Assembly: GCF_003205195.1 (NCBI RefSeq)
Contig: NZ_QJRY01000003.1
Coordinates: 186,001 to 250,000, forward strand
Reading direction: 5' to 3'
Length of the DNA: 64,000 bases
Source of the DNA: Peteryoungia wuzhouensis
GTDB taxonomy: Bacteria; Pseudomonadota; Alphaproteobacteria; Rhizobiales; Rhizobiaceae
The translations under genes and the position numbers were made by a program. The notes under the pieces were generated by a model. That model saw nothing but the letters and a program-made list of their open reading frames with translations. It did no database searches and was not told the DNA's origin. Below are positions 9,361-19,639 of this stretch, in pieces; within the stretch, counting starts at the first letter, position 1, and every line of letters begins with the position of its first letter.

Positions 9361-9987
9361 ATGAAGACCAATTGGATCTTGCCGATCGTCATATTCGCAA
9401 TGAGCTTGCCGATGGAACCGACATCTGCCGCAGCCAACGAGAGCGTCTATACCGACCTTGACCTGGACAACTGCCAGACACTGTCTGAGGATCCGATGGG
9501 TGTTTCCCTCAAATGCAAGGGCTATCGGGATTATCCCGTCTATTTCAAGGAAGGCGACCTGCGCCAGAGTGTCTTCTATGGCCATGTCGATCAGGAACTG
9601 ATCGACGGCGCTTTCGAGAGCTTCTCCGCCTTCAACCACATCAACACGAAGGTCGAGTGGCGGCTCGACGATCAAGGCAAGCCGTTTGCCGCGATCCTCC
9701 GCTGGTTCATCGACAATCCTGGCCCGGACGGAAGCTCGACCCGCGCATCGCGCGGCGAGATCCTGGTCGTTTCGCGCGTCGGGACTGTGGACTATGGCGG
9801 CTCCTGCATGGTGGCGCTTGTCGATGCCAAGGCCAATCCGGATGCCAATGAAAAAGCCCGTCAGATGGCCGACGACACGGCAGCGGACTTTGCCTGCGGC
9901 ATGCAGGAACCGGAATGGGTGGGTAAACGCGGTGAGCTCGTCAGCGAACGGACGTTCAGCTGGCCGGAAGGTTACGTGGTCGAATGA
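9361..9987 (+). CDS. Hypothetical secreted protein
   Basis: A 208-residue protein that I cannot assign to a family. The start at 9361 (MKTNWILPIVIFAMSL) follows a GGGAGGGG ribosome-binding site and gives a Sec-type signal peptide of about 25 residues with probable cleavage after SAAA. An open frame continues 29 codons upstream but would bury the signal peptide. The mature part is acidic, has three or four cysteines that could pair in the periplasm (NCQTLSED, LKCKG, GGSCMV, FACGMQ), and contains two mixed alpha/beta stretches. It is convergent with the GNAT gene, with only 18 bp between the stops. Confidence 0.75.
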   Translation: MKTNWILPIVIFAMSLPMEPTSAAANESVYTDLDLDNCQTLSEDPMGVSLKCKGYRDYPVYFKEGDLRQSVFYGHVDQELIDGAFESFSAFNHINTKVEWRLDDQGKPFAAILRWFIDNPGPDGSSTRASRGEILVVSRVGTVDYGGSCMVALVDAKANPDANEKARQMADDTAADFACGMQEPEWVGKRGELVSERTFSWPEGYVVE

Positions 9988-10005
9988 GAGGACGACAAGA
10001 CGGCG

Positions 10006-10512
10006 TCAGTTCCAGATGAAGCCGAGCTTCTTCAGGTGCACGTCGTCGAAATCCTCCATGCCCTCGACGGCATCGACGCCACCATTCGAGCGGAAGAAGT
10101 TCGCGGCAATTTCGCTGTCTTCCAGGCACCAGACCACCATGCCCTCGCAGCCGAGTGACTTCAACAGGCGGCGGGCTTCGTGGAACAGGGAATGACCGAG
10201 ACCGACGCCCTGATATTCCGGACGCAGATAAAGCTCGTAAATCTCGCCTTCGTGCGGCAGGGCGCGAGCCCGGTTCAGGCCAAGCGAAGCATAACCGGCA
10301 ACAATCCCGGCCACTTCGACGACGAGGATCGTGGCGGGCCCCCGCGTGGCCTTGCGCCACCAGGCCTCGCCGCGGCGCTCGATCATGCGCGTGAGCGCAC
10401 GGTGCGGAATGATCCCGGAATAGGCATGTTGCCAGGCACTGCGATGAACATCGGCAATCGCCGCCGCATCCGTCGGGCCTGCCAAGCGCATGTCTATCGA
10501 CAACGTCTTCAT
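10006..10512 (-). CDS. GNAT family N-acetyltransferase
   Basis: A 168-residue acetyl-CoA-dependent N-acetyltransferase. The acetyl-CoA loop is readable as PEYQGVGLGHSLFHEARRLL (motif A, Q-x-x-G-x-G), preceded by strand 4 (GEIYELYLR). The N-terminus carries AAAIADVHRSAWQHAYSGIIP, a common opening in the RimI/YjaB-like group. The substrate is unknown. I begin at the Met ending at 10512, since the upstream 16 residues fall before the fold. The coding end abuts the secreted-protein gene, and the gene is preceded by the typA terminator. Confidence 0.88.
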   Translation of the reverse strand: MKTLSIDMRLAGPTDAAAIADVHRSAWQHAYSGIIPHRALTRMIERRGEAWWRKATRGPATILVVEVAGIVAGYASLGLNRARALPHEGEIYELYLRPEYQGVGLGHSLFHEARRLLKSLGCEGMVVWCLEDSEIAANFFRSNGGVDAVEGMEDFDDVHLKKLGFIWN

Positions 10513-10644
10513 AACGTCACTTCCGCCTCGTTGGACCGGCACCGACGTCATGCCGGCCACCGCGAGAGACAGTTTATCTGTCCTTTCCGAAATTTAACGC
10601 TTTTTTAACCGTTCTCGCAAGCGCACAGGTGGCGGTTACACAGA

Positions 10645-10674
10645 CAAAAACCCCGGCCAAGCTGACCGGGGTTT
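10645..10674 (-). terminator. Rho-independent terminator of typA
   Basis: A CCCCGG/CCGGGG stem (10651-10656 with 10666-10671) is followed on the minus strand by a run of five T residues. It lies 27 bp past the typA stop codon. Confidence 0.85.
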
Positions 10675-10700
10675 CAGAATCACCAGACTTTTCAGCAGGT

Positions 10701-12527
10701 TCAGCCCTGCGATGCACGCTGCTTTTCGAACCGCTTGCGGTCGTTGGCATCAAGGAACATCTTGCGCAGACGGATCGACTTCGGTGTCACTTCCATCAGC
10801 TCGTCGTCCTGGATCCACGACAATGCGCGGTCGAGCGTCATGCGGATCGGCGGCGTGAGCTTGACGGCTTCGTCCTTGCCGGCAGCGCGGATGTTGGTCA
10901 GCTGCTTGCCCTTGAGAACGTTGACTTCCAGATCGTTGTCACGAGTGTGGATGCCGATGATCATGCCCTGATAGACCTTTTCGCCCGGCTCGATGATCAT
11001 CGGGCCGCGATCTTCCAGGTTGAACATGGCGTAAGCCACGGCTTCACCCGAACCGTTCGACAGGAGCACGCCGTTGACGCGACCGGCGATCGGGCCCTTG
11101 TAGGGCTGGTAGTCGTGGAACAGGCGGTTCATGATTGCCGTGCCACGCGTGTCGGTCAGCAGTTCCGACTGGTAGCCGATGAGGCCACGGGTCGGGGCCA
11201 GGAACTTCAGGCGAACGCGGTTGCCGCCCGAAGGACGAAGCTCGGTCATCTCGGCCTTGCGCTCAGACATCTTCTGCACGACGATGCCGGAATGTTCTTC
11301 GTCGACGTCGACGACGACTTCTTCGATCGGCTCCATCAGCTGGCCGGTCGCCTCGTCATTGTGCATGACAACGCGCGGACGCGAAACGGCCAGTTCGAAG
11401 CCCTCGCGGCGCATGGTTTCGATCAGAACGGCGAGCTGCAATTCGCCACGGCCGGAAACGAAGAACGAATCCTTGCCTTCGGCTTCTTCGATCTTGAGGG
11501 CAACATTGCCTTCGGCTTCCTTGAGCAGACGATCGCGGATAACGCGGCTCGTCACCTTGTCGCCTTCGGTGCCGGCCAGCGGGCTGTCGTTGACGATGAA
11601 GGACATGGTGACCGTCGGCGGGTCGATCGGCTGCGCCTTCATGGCTTCTGTTACGGACGGATCGCAGAAGGTATCGGCAACCGTGCCCTTGGAGAGACCA
11701 GCGATCGCGACGATGTCACCAGCATGGGCCTCATCGATGGCCGTGCGCTCAATGCCGCGGAATGCGAGGATCTTGGAGATGCGGCCGGTTTCGATCGTCT
11801 TGCCGTCCTGAGCCAGAACCTTGACGGCCTGGTTGGACTTGATCGAGCCCGAAGCGATACGACCAGTGATGATGCGGCCAAGGAAGGGGTTGGCTTCGAG
11901 GATCGTGCCGATCATGCGGAACGGACCTTCTTCGACCGTCGGCTCCGGGACGTGCTCGAGCACGAGGTCGAGCAGCGGGGCGAGACCCTGTTCCTTCGGA
12001 CCTTCCGGGTTGACGTTCATCCAGCCATCGCGGCCCGAACCGTAGAGGATCGGGAAGTCGAGCTGTTCGTCGGTCGCATCGAGATTGGCGAAGAGGTCGA
12101 AGACTTCGTTGATGACTTCCTCGTGGCGGCCGTCCGGACGGTCGATCTTGTTGATCGCGACGATCGGGCGGAGACCGACCTTCAACGCCTTGCCGACAAC
12201 GAACTTGGTCTGCGGCATCGGGCCTTCGGAGGAGTCGACAAGAACGATCGCGCCATCCACCATTGACAGGATACGCTCGACTTCACCGCCGAAGTCGGCG
12301 TGGCCGGGGGTGTCGACGATGTTGATGCGGTGACCCTTCCACTCGATCGAGGTCGCCTTGGCGAGAATGGTGATCCCGCGTTCCTTTTCCAGGTCGTTCG
12401 AGTCCATCATGCGTTCGGCAGTACGCTGGTTCTCGCGGAACGAACCGGACTGCTTCAGAAGCTCGTCGACGAGGGTCGTTTTTCCATGGTCGACGTGCGC
12501 GATAATCGCGATGTTACGCATTTTCAT
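10701..12527 (-). CDS. typA: Translational GTPase TypA/BipA
   Basis: TypA is a ribosome-associated GTPase of the elongation-factor class, needed for growth at low temperature and for ribosome assembly in several bacteria. All G motifs are present: AHVDHGKTTL (G1), the RGITI switch, DTPGHADFGGEVER (G3) and NKIDRPDGR (G4). The EF-G-like domains and the TypA-specific C-terminus (RGTAIMNRLFHDYQPYKG, NLEDRGPMIIEPGEKVYQGMIIG) follow. The 608 residues match the family. A second Met two codons in (MRNIAII) is an alternative start. It is monocistronic, with its own terminator. Confidence 0.97.
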   Translation of the reverse strand: MKMRNIAIIAHVDHGKTTLVDELLKQSGSFRENQRTAERMMDSNDLEKERGITILAKATSIEWKGHRINIVDTPGHADFGGEVERILSMVDGAIVLVDSSEGPMPQTKFVVGKALKVGLRPIVAINKIDRPDGRHEEVINEVFDLFANLDATDEQLDFPILYGSGRDGWMNVNPEGPKEQGLAPLLDLVLEHVPEPTVEEGPFRMIGTILEANPFLGRIITGRIASGSIKSNQAVKVLAQDGKTIETGRISKILAFRGIERTAIDEAHAGDIVAIAGLSKGTVADTFCDPSVTEAMKAQPIDPPTVTMSFIVNDSPLAGTEGDKVTSRVIRDRLLKEAEGNVALKIEEAEGKDSFFVSGRGELQLAVLIETMRREGFELAVSRPRVVMHNDEATGQLMEPIEEVVVDVDEEHSGIVVQKMSERKAEMTELRPSGGNRVRLKFLAPTRGLIGYQSELLTDTRGTAIMNRLFHDYQPYKGPIAGRVNGVLLSNGSGEAVAYAMFNLEDRGPMIIEPGEKVYQGMIIGIHTRDNDLEVNVLKGKQLTNIRAAGKDEAVKLTPPIRMTLDRALSWIQDDELMEVTPKSIRLRKMFLDANDRKRFEKQRASQG

Positions 12528-12684
12528 GATTTGGATCTCTGGCGGCTGGGGCGCTAGACAGGAGGAAGCGCCGATTTACTTTGGCGCGCTCATACCCTGT
12601 TTTTTGCAATTGCGAAAGGGGGAAACGCCCGGAGCGCCGGCGATGGTTACCGCCAGCGCTGCCAATTGCGCGGGTTAAGCCGCG

Positions 12685-14748
12685 TCAGGCGGCAAGGCCT
12701 CGCTTCTTCAACATGGCCTCCGGGCTCGGCATCTTGCCACGGAAGGCCTGATAGGCGTCCTTCGGATCGACCGATCCGCCGACGGAGTAGATATGGTCCT
12801 TCAGCTTGCGTGCCGTCTCGGGATCAAAGGCATTGCCAGTCTCCTCAAAGGCCGAGAAGGCATCGGCGTCGAGCACTTCCGACCACATGTAGGAGTAATA
12901 TCCGGCGGAATAGCCGTCACCGGCAAAGACATGCTGGAAGTGCGGCGTCGCATGGCGCATGACGATGGAGGCCGGCATGCCGATCTTCTCCAGCACTTCG
13001 GCCTGCACCGCCATGGGGTCCTCGACAACAGGGCGCGTGTGGAAGGCCATATCGACCAAGGCCGACGAAGTGAACTCGACCGTATTGAAGCCAGCATTGA
13101 AGTTGCGGGCCGCAAGCACCTTGTCGAGCAGCGCCTGCGGCATCGGCTCACCCGTTTCGAAATGCACGGCATAGGTCTTCAGGATTTCGGGCACCGTCAG
13201 CCAGTGCTCGTAAAGCTGCGATGGAAGCTCGACGAAATCGCGCGACACGCCTGTACCCGACACGGTCGGATACGTGACGTTTGATAGCATGCCGTGCGCC
13301 GCATGGCCGAATTCGTGGAACAGGGTGCGCGCATCGTCGAGCGATAGAAGGGCAGGCTTACCCGGCTCCGGCTTTGCAAAATTGCAGACATTGTAGATGA
13401 TCGGGATCTCGCCGAGCCTGCCATTGGCGAGCGGCAGGCGGTGCTGCGCCTGGAAGCTGCTCATCCAGGCGCCGGAGCGCTTCGAGGGACGGGCGAAATA
13501 GTCGCCGAGGAAAAGAGCGACGAGCTTGTCCTCTCGGTCGCGGATTTCGAAAACCCGCACATCCGGATGATAGCCGACGACATCGGTGAGTGGCACGGCA
13601 TGAATGCCGAAGAGGCGGCCCGCCACGTCGAAGCAGGCTTCGATGATCTTCTCCAGTTGCAGATAGGGCTTGAGCTCGGCTTCGGAAAAATCGAACTTCC
13701 GTGTCCGCAGCTTCTCCGCGTAGTGCCGCCAGTCCCAGGGGGCGACCTCGTGATTGCGCCCTTCTTCGGCGATGAGTTCCGCCAAAGCCCGCTCTTCGTC
13801 ACGAGCCTGGACGACAGCCTTGTCCCAGACCTGCATCAGGAGCCCGTTCACGGCCTCGGCCGTTTCGGCCATGGTGTTGTCGAGCTTGAGGGCGGCGTAA
13901 TCGGTATAACCGAGAAGCTTTGCCTTTTCGGCACGCAGCGCCAGCGTCTCGGTCACGATCGTGCGGTTGTCGGTCTCTCCGCCGTTGATGCCCCGCGATG
14001 TCCAGGCCTTGAAGGCAATCTCACGCAGGTCACGACGCTCGGAGAAGGTGAGGAAGGGCTCGATGATCGAGCGCGACAACGTGACGACGTGAGAATGTCC
14101 ACCGTCATGCGCCTGAGCAGCAGACGCCATGGCATCGCGCAGGAAGCCCGGAGTGCCGGCGAGATCGTCTTCACCTGACAAGGGCAGGACCCAGGATGAT
14201 TCATCCGCCAGCACATTCTGGCCGAAACTGGCGCCGAGGCTGGCAAGCCGTTCGTTGATGGCGGCAAGCCGCTCTTGCTCCGCTTTCTCCAGCTTGGCGC
14301 CGGATTTGACAAACCCCTTCCAGTGCCGTTCCAGGACGCGGGTCTGTTCAAGGGTCAGCCCCAGCGTGTCGCGCTGCTCCCAAAGAGCGTCGATGCGCCG
14401 GAACAGCGGCATGTTGGTGCCAATCTTCGAATAGTGGCGCGACATCTTTGGTGCGATCTCGCGCTCCAGCGCCTGTATCTCAGGGTTGGTATGGGCACCG
14501 GCCCGGTTCCAGAACAGGGCTGAAACACGCGACAGCGCATCCCCGGCCACTTCCAGGGCAACGATGGTGTTGGCGAAGGTGGGCGCTTCTGGATTGCCCG
14601 CAATGGCTTCGATTTCCGCGTCGTGCTGGGCAAGCGCGTCCTCAAAGGCCGGCGCATAGTCGGCATCGCCAATCTGTTCGAACTTCGGCAATCCGTGAGG
14701 ACCACCCCATTCCGTGACGGCGGGATTGAACGCGGGTGAACCTGTCAT
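12685..14748 (-). CDS. M3 family metallopeptidase (oligopeptidase A / dipeptidyl carboxypeptidase type)
   Basis: A 687-residue cytoplasmic thimet-type zinc oligopeptidase that degrades short peptides, probably those released by ATP-dependent proteases and signal peptides. The zinc site HEFGH is at residues 478-482 in LFHEFGHAAHG, with the downstream Glu ligand expected about 25 residues later (SRDFVELPSQLYEHW). Substrate-binding YYSYMWSEVLDADAF occurs near the C-terminus. The start at 14748 (MTGSPAFNPAVTEW) has a perfect AAGGAGG at good spacing; an extension to 14787 lacks this. OpdA (PrlC) and Dcp differ little in sequence, so the symbol is left blank. Confidence 0.93.
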   Translation of the reverse strand: MTGSPAFNPAVTEWGGPHGLPKFEQIGDADYAPAFEDALAQHDAEIEAIAGNPEAPTFANTIVALEVAGDALSRVSALFWNRAGAHTNPEIQALEREIAPKMSRHYSKIGTNMPLFRRIDALWEQRDTLGLTLEQTRVLERHWKGFVKSGAKLEKAEQERLAAINERLASLGASFGQNVLADESSWVLPLSGEDDLAGTPGFLRDAMASAAQAHDGGHSHVVTLSRSIIEPFLTFSERRDLREIAFKAWTSRGINGGETDNRTIVTETLALRAEKAKLLGYTDYAALKLDNTMAETAEAVNGLLMQVWDKAVVQARDEERALAELIAEEGRNHEVAPWDWRHYAEKLRTRKFDFSEAELKPYLQLEKIIEACFDVAGRLFGIHAVPLTDVVGYHPDVRVFEIRDREDKLVALFLGDYFARPSKRSGAWMSSFQAQHRLPLANGRLGEIPIIYNVCNFAKPEPGKPALLSLDDARTLFHEFGHAAHGMLSNVTYPTVSGTGVSRDFVELPSQLYEHWLTVPEILKTYAVHFETGEPMPQALLDKVLAARNFNAGFNTVEFTSSALVDMAFHTRPVVEDPMAVQAEVLEKIGMPASIVMRHATPHFQHVFAGDGYSAGYYSYMWSEVLDADAFSAFEETGNAFDPETARKLKDHIYSVGGSVDPKDAYQAFRGKMPSPEAMLKKRGLAA

Positions 14749-14940
14749 GAAAACCTCCTTCGGCGGCACCTGGGATCGGCGAAGCAACTATCTTGGATAT
14801 GCTATTGCGACGGCGCCGTGGCAAGCATGCAAAAAGCGGTGAACAAGAATAGATTTTTCCTTTGGAGCGGAACATCACGATTGACGAATTTTCGGAGAAA
14901 GCGATAGATCGATTCATCCTATGAAAGGACGGTCACCGCC

Positions 14941-15369
14941 ATGGAAATATTTCCAATTCAGCCGGTTGGCATTTCACCGCTGAAACTGCGGGAAAGCAGT
15001 GCCCAGCCGAATGTGAGAATGTCGGAACTCGCCCCGAAGGCGACTGCATCCAAGGACCAGCACGTCTTTGAGGAAGCGCTCTCCGTCTTTGCCAGCATGA
15101 CGCCGCGCCGCCTGCGGGAAATCGCGACTGAAAGCTTCCAGAAAGACGAAATCGACGAAGGGACGTTCCGCGAGCTGTCGACGGAGCTGCCTTTGCAGGC
15201 TGTAGACCGAAACGGAAACGTCGCAGACCTTTCGACACTGACGGATGACACCCAATTCGACTACGCCGAATATTACCGGACCCAGCAGTCGCTGGCCGAA
15301 ATGATCGGCGATATGGATATGGCCGATTCCTATTCCAAGGTCCTGGACTTCTTCTCTCGAACGAGCTGA
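14941..15369 (+). CDS. Hypothetical protein, 142 residues
   Basis: I do not recognise a family. The protein has no signal peptide or membrane helix. The N-terminal 35 residues are low in structure, followed by predicted helices (FEEALSVFASMTPRRLREIATESF) and an acidic C-terminal half ending in MDMADSYSKVLDFFSRTS. An AAAGGACGG element stands 8-10 bp before the ATG, and codon use resembles its neighbours, so it is likely real. It is alone between the divergent peptidase gene and the co-oriented Bcr/CflA transporter gene. Confidence 0.65.
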   Translation: MEIFPIQPVGISPLKLRESSAQPNVRMSELAPKATASKDQHVFEEALSVFASMTPRRLREIATESFQKDEIDEGTFRELSTELPLQAVDRNGNVADLSTLTDDTQFDYAEYYRTQQSLAEMIGDMDMADSYSKVLDFFSRTS

Positions 15370-15475
15370 TTCCCGCTTTTCATCGTGGGAAATTTTTAAA
15401 CTCGATACGATCTCCATTTCGCCCTAAGTGATCACAGCGCTGCCTGCGCAAATTTCGATGATCAAGGCGATGGAC

Positions 15476-16666
15476 ATGACGACAGTGTGGATGAGTGAAC
15501 GGCGAACGACTTTTCTCGGTGCGCTGCTCACCACGCTTGGCCCGATCTCGATGGCGATCTATACGCCAGCCATGCCGCAACTGGTCCGGGCCTTCTCGAC
15601 AACGGAAGCGTCGGTAAAGCTCAGCCTCTCCCTCTTTTTTGGTGGTTTTGCGCTGGCACAACTCGTGGCCGGACCCCTGTCCGATGCTCTCGGTCGCAAG
15701 ACGGCGACCCTGATTTTCCTTGCGATCTACATCGCCGGCTCGCTACTGGCGGCACTGGCGCCATCGATCGAATTCATCCTTGCCGCACGGCTCATCCAGG
15801 GAATAGGCGCATCAGTCGGCGTGGTGGTTGGGCGCGCCATTGTCCGAGACCTCTACGTCGGCGTAGACGCCGCACGCATCCTCAACACCATCGGCATTTT
15901 CCTCGCCATCGGTCCCGCCATGGGACCAACGCTCGGCGGACTGACTCTGGCGGCATTCAACTGGCACGCCGTATTCCTGCTCCTCGTCGGCTTTGGCTTG
16001 CTGGCAGGCCTTTGCACGCTCCTGTTCATGCGGGAGACGGTTGCGCGTGATCTCGGCCGACTGCGGCCTATGCGTCTCGCCCGTGCTTACCTGGAGGTCG
16101 CGGGCAATACACGTTTCCTGGCCGCATCCCTCGTTCTCAGCGGCGCCATTGGAGCACTTTATGCGCAATCGACCATGTTGCCCTTCATCCTGATCAATCG
16201 TGTCGGCCTCACCCCCACACAATTTGGTCTCGGCATGCTGATGCAATCCGGATCATATCTGCTCGGTTCGATGACTTTGAAGTTGGTAGCCTCACGTCTC
16301 GGTGGACCCCATGCGGCACGGATCGGTATCGGCCTGTGTGGTTTCGGTGGCCTCGTCATGGCTTTGTCCGTGGCCTTCGTTGAACCGCATTATCTGACGA
16401 TCATGGGTCCCGTTGCGATCTGTACCTTCGGGCTCGCTTTCCTCACGCCCCACGTCGTGACCGTCAGCATGGCGCCCTTCGCGCATATTGCCGGCTCCGC
16501 CTCGGCCATGACTGGTTTTCTGCAGATGAGCGCAGGATTTCTCGGCGGCGTTGCGGCAGCCGCGATGGGCGATCCGCTGCATGCCTTCGGCATCATCATA
16601 CCGACGATGGAATTCTGCGCTGTCGCCGGTTTCCTCTGGCTCAAAATCCTGTCGAAACAATCCTGA
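15476..16666 (+). CDS. Bcr/CflA family multidrug efflux MFS transporter
   Basis: A 396-residue, 12-helix drug:H+ antiporter of the Bcr/CflA subfamily. The first helix FLGALLTTLGPISMAIYTPAMPQL and the loop QLVAGPLSDALGRKTATL carry the subfamily's marks, as does the helix 5 antiporter-like segment (IFLAIGPAMGPTLGGL). Its substrate cannot be read from sequence. In-frame starts exist at 15428 (GTG), 15458 and 15476; I choose 15476 because AAGGCG lies 6 bp upstream and the resulting length suits the family. The 3' end is convergent with argG. Confidence 0.87.
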   Translation: MTTVWMSERRTTFLGALLTTLGPISMAIYTPAMPQLVRAFSTTEASVKLSLSLFFGGFALAQLVAGPLSDALGRKTATLIFLAIYIAGSLLAALAPSIEFILAARLIQGIGASVGVVVGRAIVRDLYVGVDAARILNTIGIFLAIGPAMGPTLGGLTLAAFNWHAVFLLLVGFGLLAGLCTLLFMRETVARDLGRLRPMRLARAYLEVAGNTRFLAASLVLSGAIGALYAQSTMLPFILINRVGLTPTQFGLGMLMQSGSYLLGSMTLKLVASRLGGPHAARIGIGLCGFGGLVMALSVAFVEPHYLTIMGPVAICTFGLAFLTPHVVTVSMAPFAHIAGSASAMTGFLQMSAGFLGGVAAAAMGDPLHAFGIIIPTMEFCAVAGFLWLKILSKQS

Positions 16667-16675
16667 TCACGACAA

Positions 16676-16711
16676 GAAAAAACCCGCCTGCCCCTGGGGC
16701 AGACGGGTTGG
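16676..16711 (-). terminator. Rho-independent terminator of argG
   Basis: A long stem AACCCGTCTGCCCC paired with GGGGCAGGCGGGTT (with one G-U pair) is followed on the minus strand by a T-rich run. It lies 21 bp past the argG stop and also separates argG from the convergent transporter gene. Confidence 0.88.
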
Positions 16712-16731
16712 ACATGTCTTCAACGTCAAGC

Positions 16732-17955
<1,224 letters not shown>

Positions 17956-18065
17956 GTCGATGCGTTCCGTCTGGAGGGTGCGAGGCTCAAACCCCGCCTG
18001 GATCAAGAATGGCGGCACTTTTAGCGAGATTCCGCTGGCGTGCAAGGGCAAGAGGGGCTGAGGCG

Positions 18066-18356
18066 TCAGAGATGGCGGCCAATATTCATGCGCTGATGGA
18101 GGATGCGGATGAGAACAATCGCTTGCCGGGTTTCACGATACACGAGGTAATGGGATTGGTAAGTTACGATCAGATAGGCCTTGGTGAGTTGCGGAATTTT
18201 CCGACCCCTTCGTCCACCCTCGCAGATTTCCTGCAAGCTGGACTTGAGCCCGAGCGTATAAGTGATTGCTTGATCCAGCCCCCATTGCTCTTCAGTGTAA
18301 TCGAAGATCCCATCAATATCCCGCGCTGCACGTGGTGAAACGATCAGGCGCTTCAT
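18066..18356 (-). CDS. parE: ParE/RelE-superfamily toxin
   Basis: A 96-residue basic protein with the ParE fold pattern: [20 protein letters not shown] near the start, then Gly/Arg-rich [11 protein letters not shown], then the strands [15 protein letters not shown] and [12 protein letters not shown], where ParE toxins end with a similar I-x-R-(I/V)-L-H-x-x-x-D/N. ParE poisons DNA gyrase; RelE relatives cleave mRNA, and sequence alone does not fully separate them. Its start overlaps the antitoxin stop by 4 bp (ATGA), which indicates coupled translation, antitoxin first. Confidence 0.88.
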   Translation of the reverse strand: MKRLIVSPRAARDIDGIFDYTEEQWGLDQAITYTLGLKSSLQEICEGGRRGRKIPQLTKAYLIVTYQSHYLVYRETRQAIVLIRILHQRMNIGRHL

Positions 18357-18601
18357 TCCGCAGCTGACTGGCGGCGTTTGCGATCAATGAAGTCGTCAAA
18401 GTCGAAAGGCTGCGGCTCCCCCGATGCCTCGCCCTCTTCGATGGCGGCCTTGATGGCGGCAAGGCCATCCACATCGTCGCGCAAAAGCGCAAGAGCGGCT
18501 TCGATCACCTCGGCCTCCGAGGCGTAATCGCCAGCGACTATCCTGGCCTCGATAAAGTCAGCCAGCTCTCCGGAAACGGTCACAGTGGTCATCTTGTTCA
18601 T
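18353..18601 (-). CDS. parD: ParD-like ribbon-helix-helix antitoxin
   Basis: An 82-residue acidic protein. The N-terminal TTVTVSGELADFIEARIVAGDYASEAEVIEAALALL is a ribbon-helix-helix DNA-binding domain of the ParD/CopG type, and the C-terminal acidic tail (GEPQPFDFDDFIDRKRRQ) is the usual toxin-binding segment. I start at the Met ending at 18601 (MNKMTTVTV); an in-frame extension to 18631 is less likely. It should repress its own promoter in the roughly 100 bp upstream, which also separates it from the divergent SDR gene. Confidence 0.88.
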   Translation of the reverse strand: MNKMTTVTVSGELADFIEARIVAGDYASEAEVIEAALALLRDDVDGLAAIKAAIEEGEASGEPQPFDFDDFIDRKRRQSAAE

Positions 18602-18701
18602 CGGCAGCAATCCTCCATCGACGGCTGTCACGTTGACGATGCCTGGCTAGGATACCATATCGCCATCATCGACAATACTGCATGTCTTGAAGGAGTTTGC
18701 C

Positions 18702-19565
18702 ATGACGATCCAGCATCCCGCATTCGCGAAGGGCAATGTCGCCGTGGTCACCGGGGCCGCATCCGGCATCGGACTGGCCGCTGCCAAGGCATTTGCACGC
18801 ATGGGCCTTTGTGTTGTCCTGGTCGACCTCGAAGGCGACAGGCTGGCCGATGCTGCCCTCCAGGCGGCCGCACTCTCGGCAAGCGGCGAGACCGATGTCG
18901 TCGCCATCGGCACCGATGTGTCGAAGCTCGATGAGCTCGAAGCACTGGAGCGTGCCGTCATCCAGCGCTTCGGTCGGGTGCATATCCTGATGAACAATGC
19001 CGGCATCCAGCCCGGCAGCGCGCTCTTCGGCCCCCAGGCGAACTGGGAAAACGTGTTTGCCGTCAACCTGATGGCCGTGATCAACGGCAGCCGCACCTTC
19101 GGCCCCGGCATGGTCGCCCACAAGGATCCGGCCGTGATCATCAACACCGGCTCCAAGCAGGGCATCACCACGCCGCCGGGAGACCCGGCCTACAATGTGG
19201 CAAAGGCCGGCGTGAAGGCCTTCACCGAAGCCCTGCAGCACGAGCTTCGCAACACGCCGGACTGCAATGTCACCGCCCATCTGCTCATTCCAGGCTTCGT
19301 TTTCACATCACTGACTGCCAATGGCAGGACCGAGAAGCCCGCTGGCGCCTGGACGCCCGAAGAGACCGTCGACTTCATGTTCGAAAGCCTCGACCGCGGC
19401 GACTTCTACATTCTGTGCCCGGACAACGAAGTGAACCGTGCGCTGGACGAGAAGCGCATTGCCTGGGCCGCCGGCGACATCATTGAGAACCGCCCGCCGC
19501 TCTCGCGTTGGCATCCCGATCACGCCGATGCCTTCAAGACCTATCTGTCGATGCCACGCGACTGA
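18702..19565 (+). CDS. SDR family NAD(P)-dependent oxidoreductase
   Basis: A 287-residue short-chain dehydrogenase/reductase. The cofactor loop TGAASGIG is at residues 17-24, followed by the NNAG block. The catalytic Ser and the Tyr-x-x-x-Lys are in INTGSKQGITTPPGDPAYNVAK. An Asp after strand 2 (VLVDLEGDR) suggests NAD preference. The C-terminal 80 residues (ETVDFMFESLDRGDFYILCPDNEV) are longer than in the core family. The substrate is unknown. AAGGAG lies 6 bp before the ATG at 18702, so the TTG just upstream is discounted. Confidence 0.88.
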   Translation: MTIQHPAFAKGNVAVVTGAASGIGLAAAKAFARMGLCVVLVDLEGDRLADAALQAAALSASGETDVVAIGTDVSKLDELEALERAVIQRFGRVHILMNNAGIQPGSALFGPQANWENVFAVNLMAVINGSRTFGPGMVAHKDPAVIINTGSKQGITTPPGDPAYNVAKAGVKAFTEALQHELRNTPDCNVTAHLLIPGFVFTSLTANGRTEKPAGAWTPEETVDFMFESLDRGDFYILCPDNEVNRALDEKRIAWAAGDIIENRPPLSRWHPDHADAFKTYLSMPRD

Positions 19566-19597
19566 TTGGCAATCGCAAGGAAGCCCGCTAGAGAAGA

Positions 19598-19623
19598 AGC
19601 ACCCGCGCCTGGCGGGTGTTTCG
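19598..19623 (+). terminator. Short Rho-independent terminator after the SDR gene
   Basis: The stem CACCCGC/GCGGGTG (19600-19606 with 19612-19618) is followed by a short T run. It would separate the SDR gene from the LysE-family gene; the short T tract makes it only moderately convincing. Confidence 0.55.
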
Positions 19624-19639
19624 CAATGCGGTGCCCTCA

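Noticed and set aside
10629-12266. Long open frame antisense to typA (545 codons)
   Set aside because: It lies wholly opposite a well-conserved GTPase gene and has a composition expected from reversed GC-rich codons; no family motifs or ribosome-binding site.
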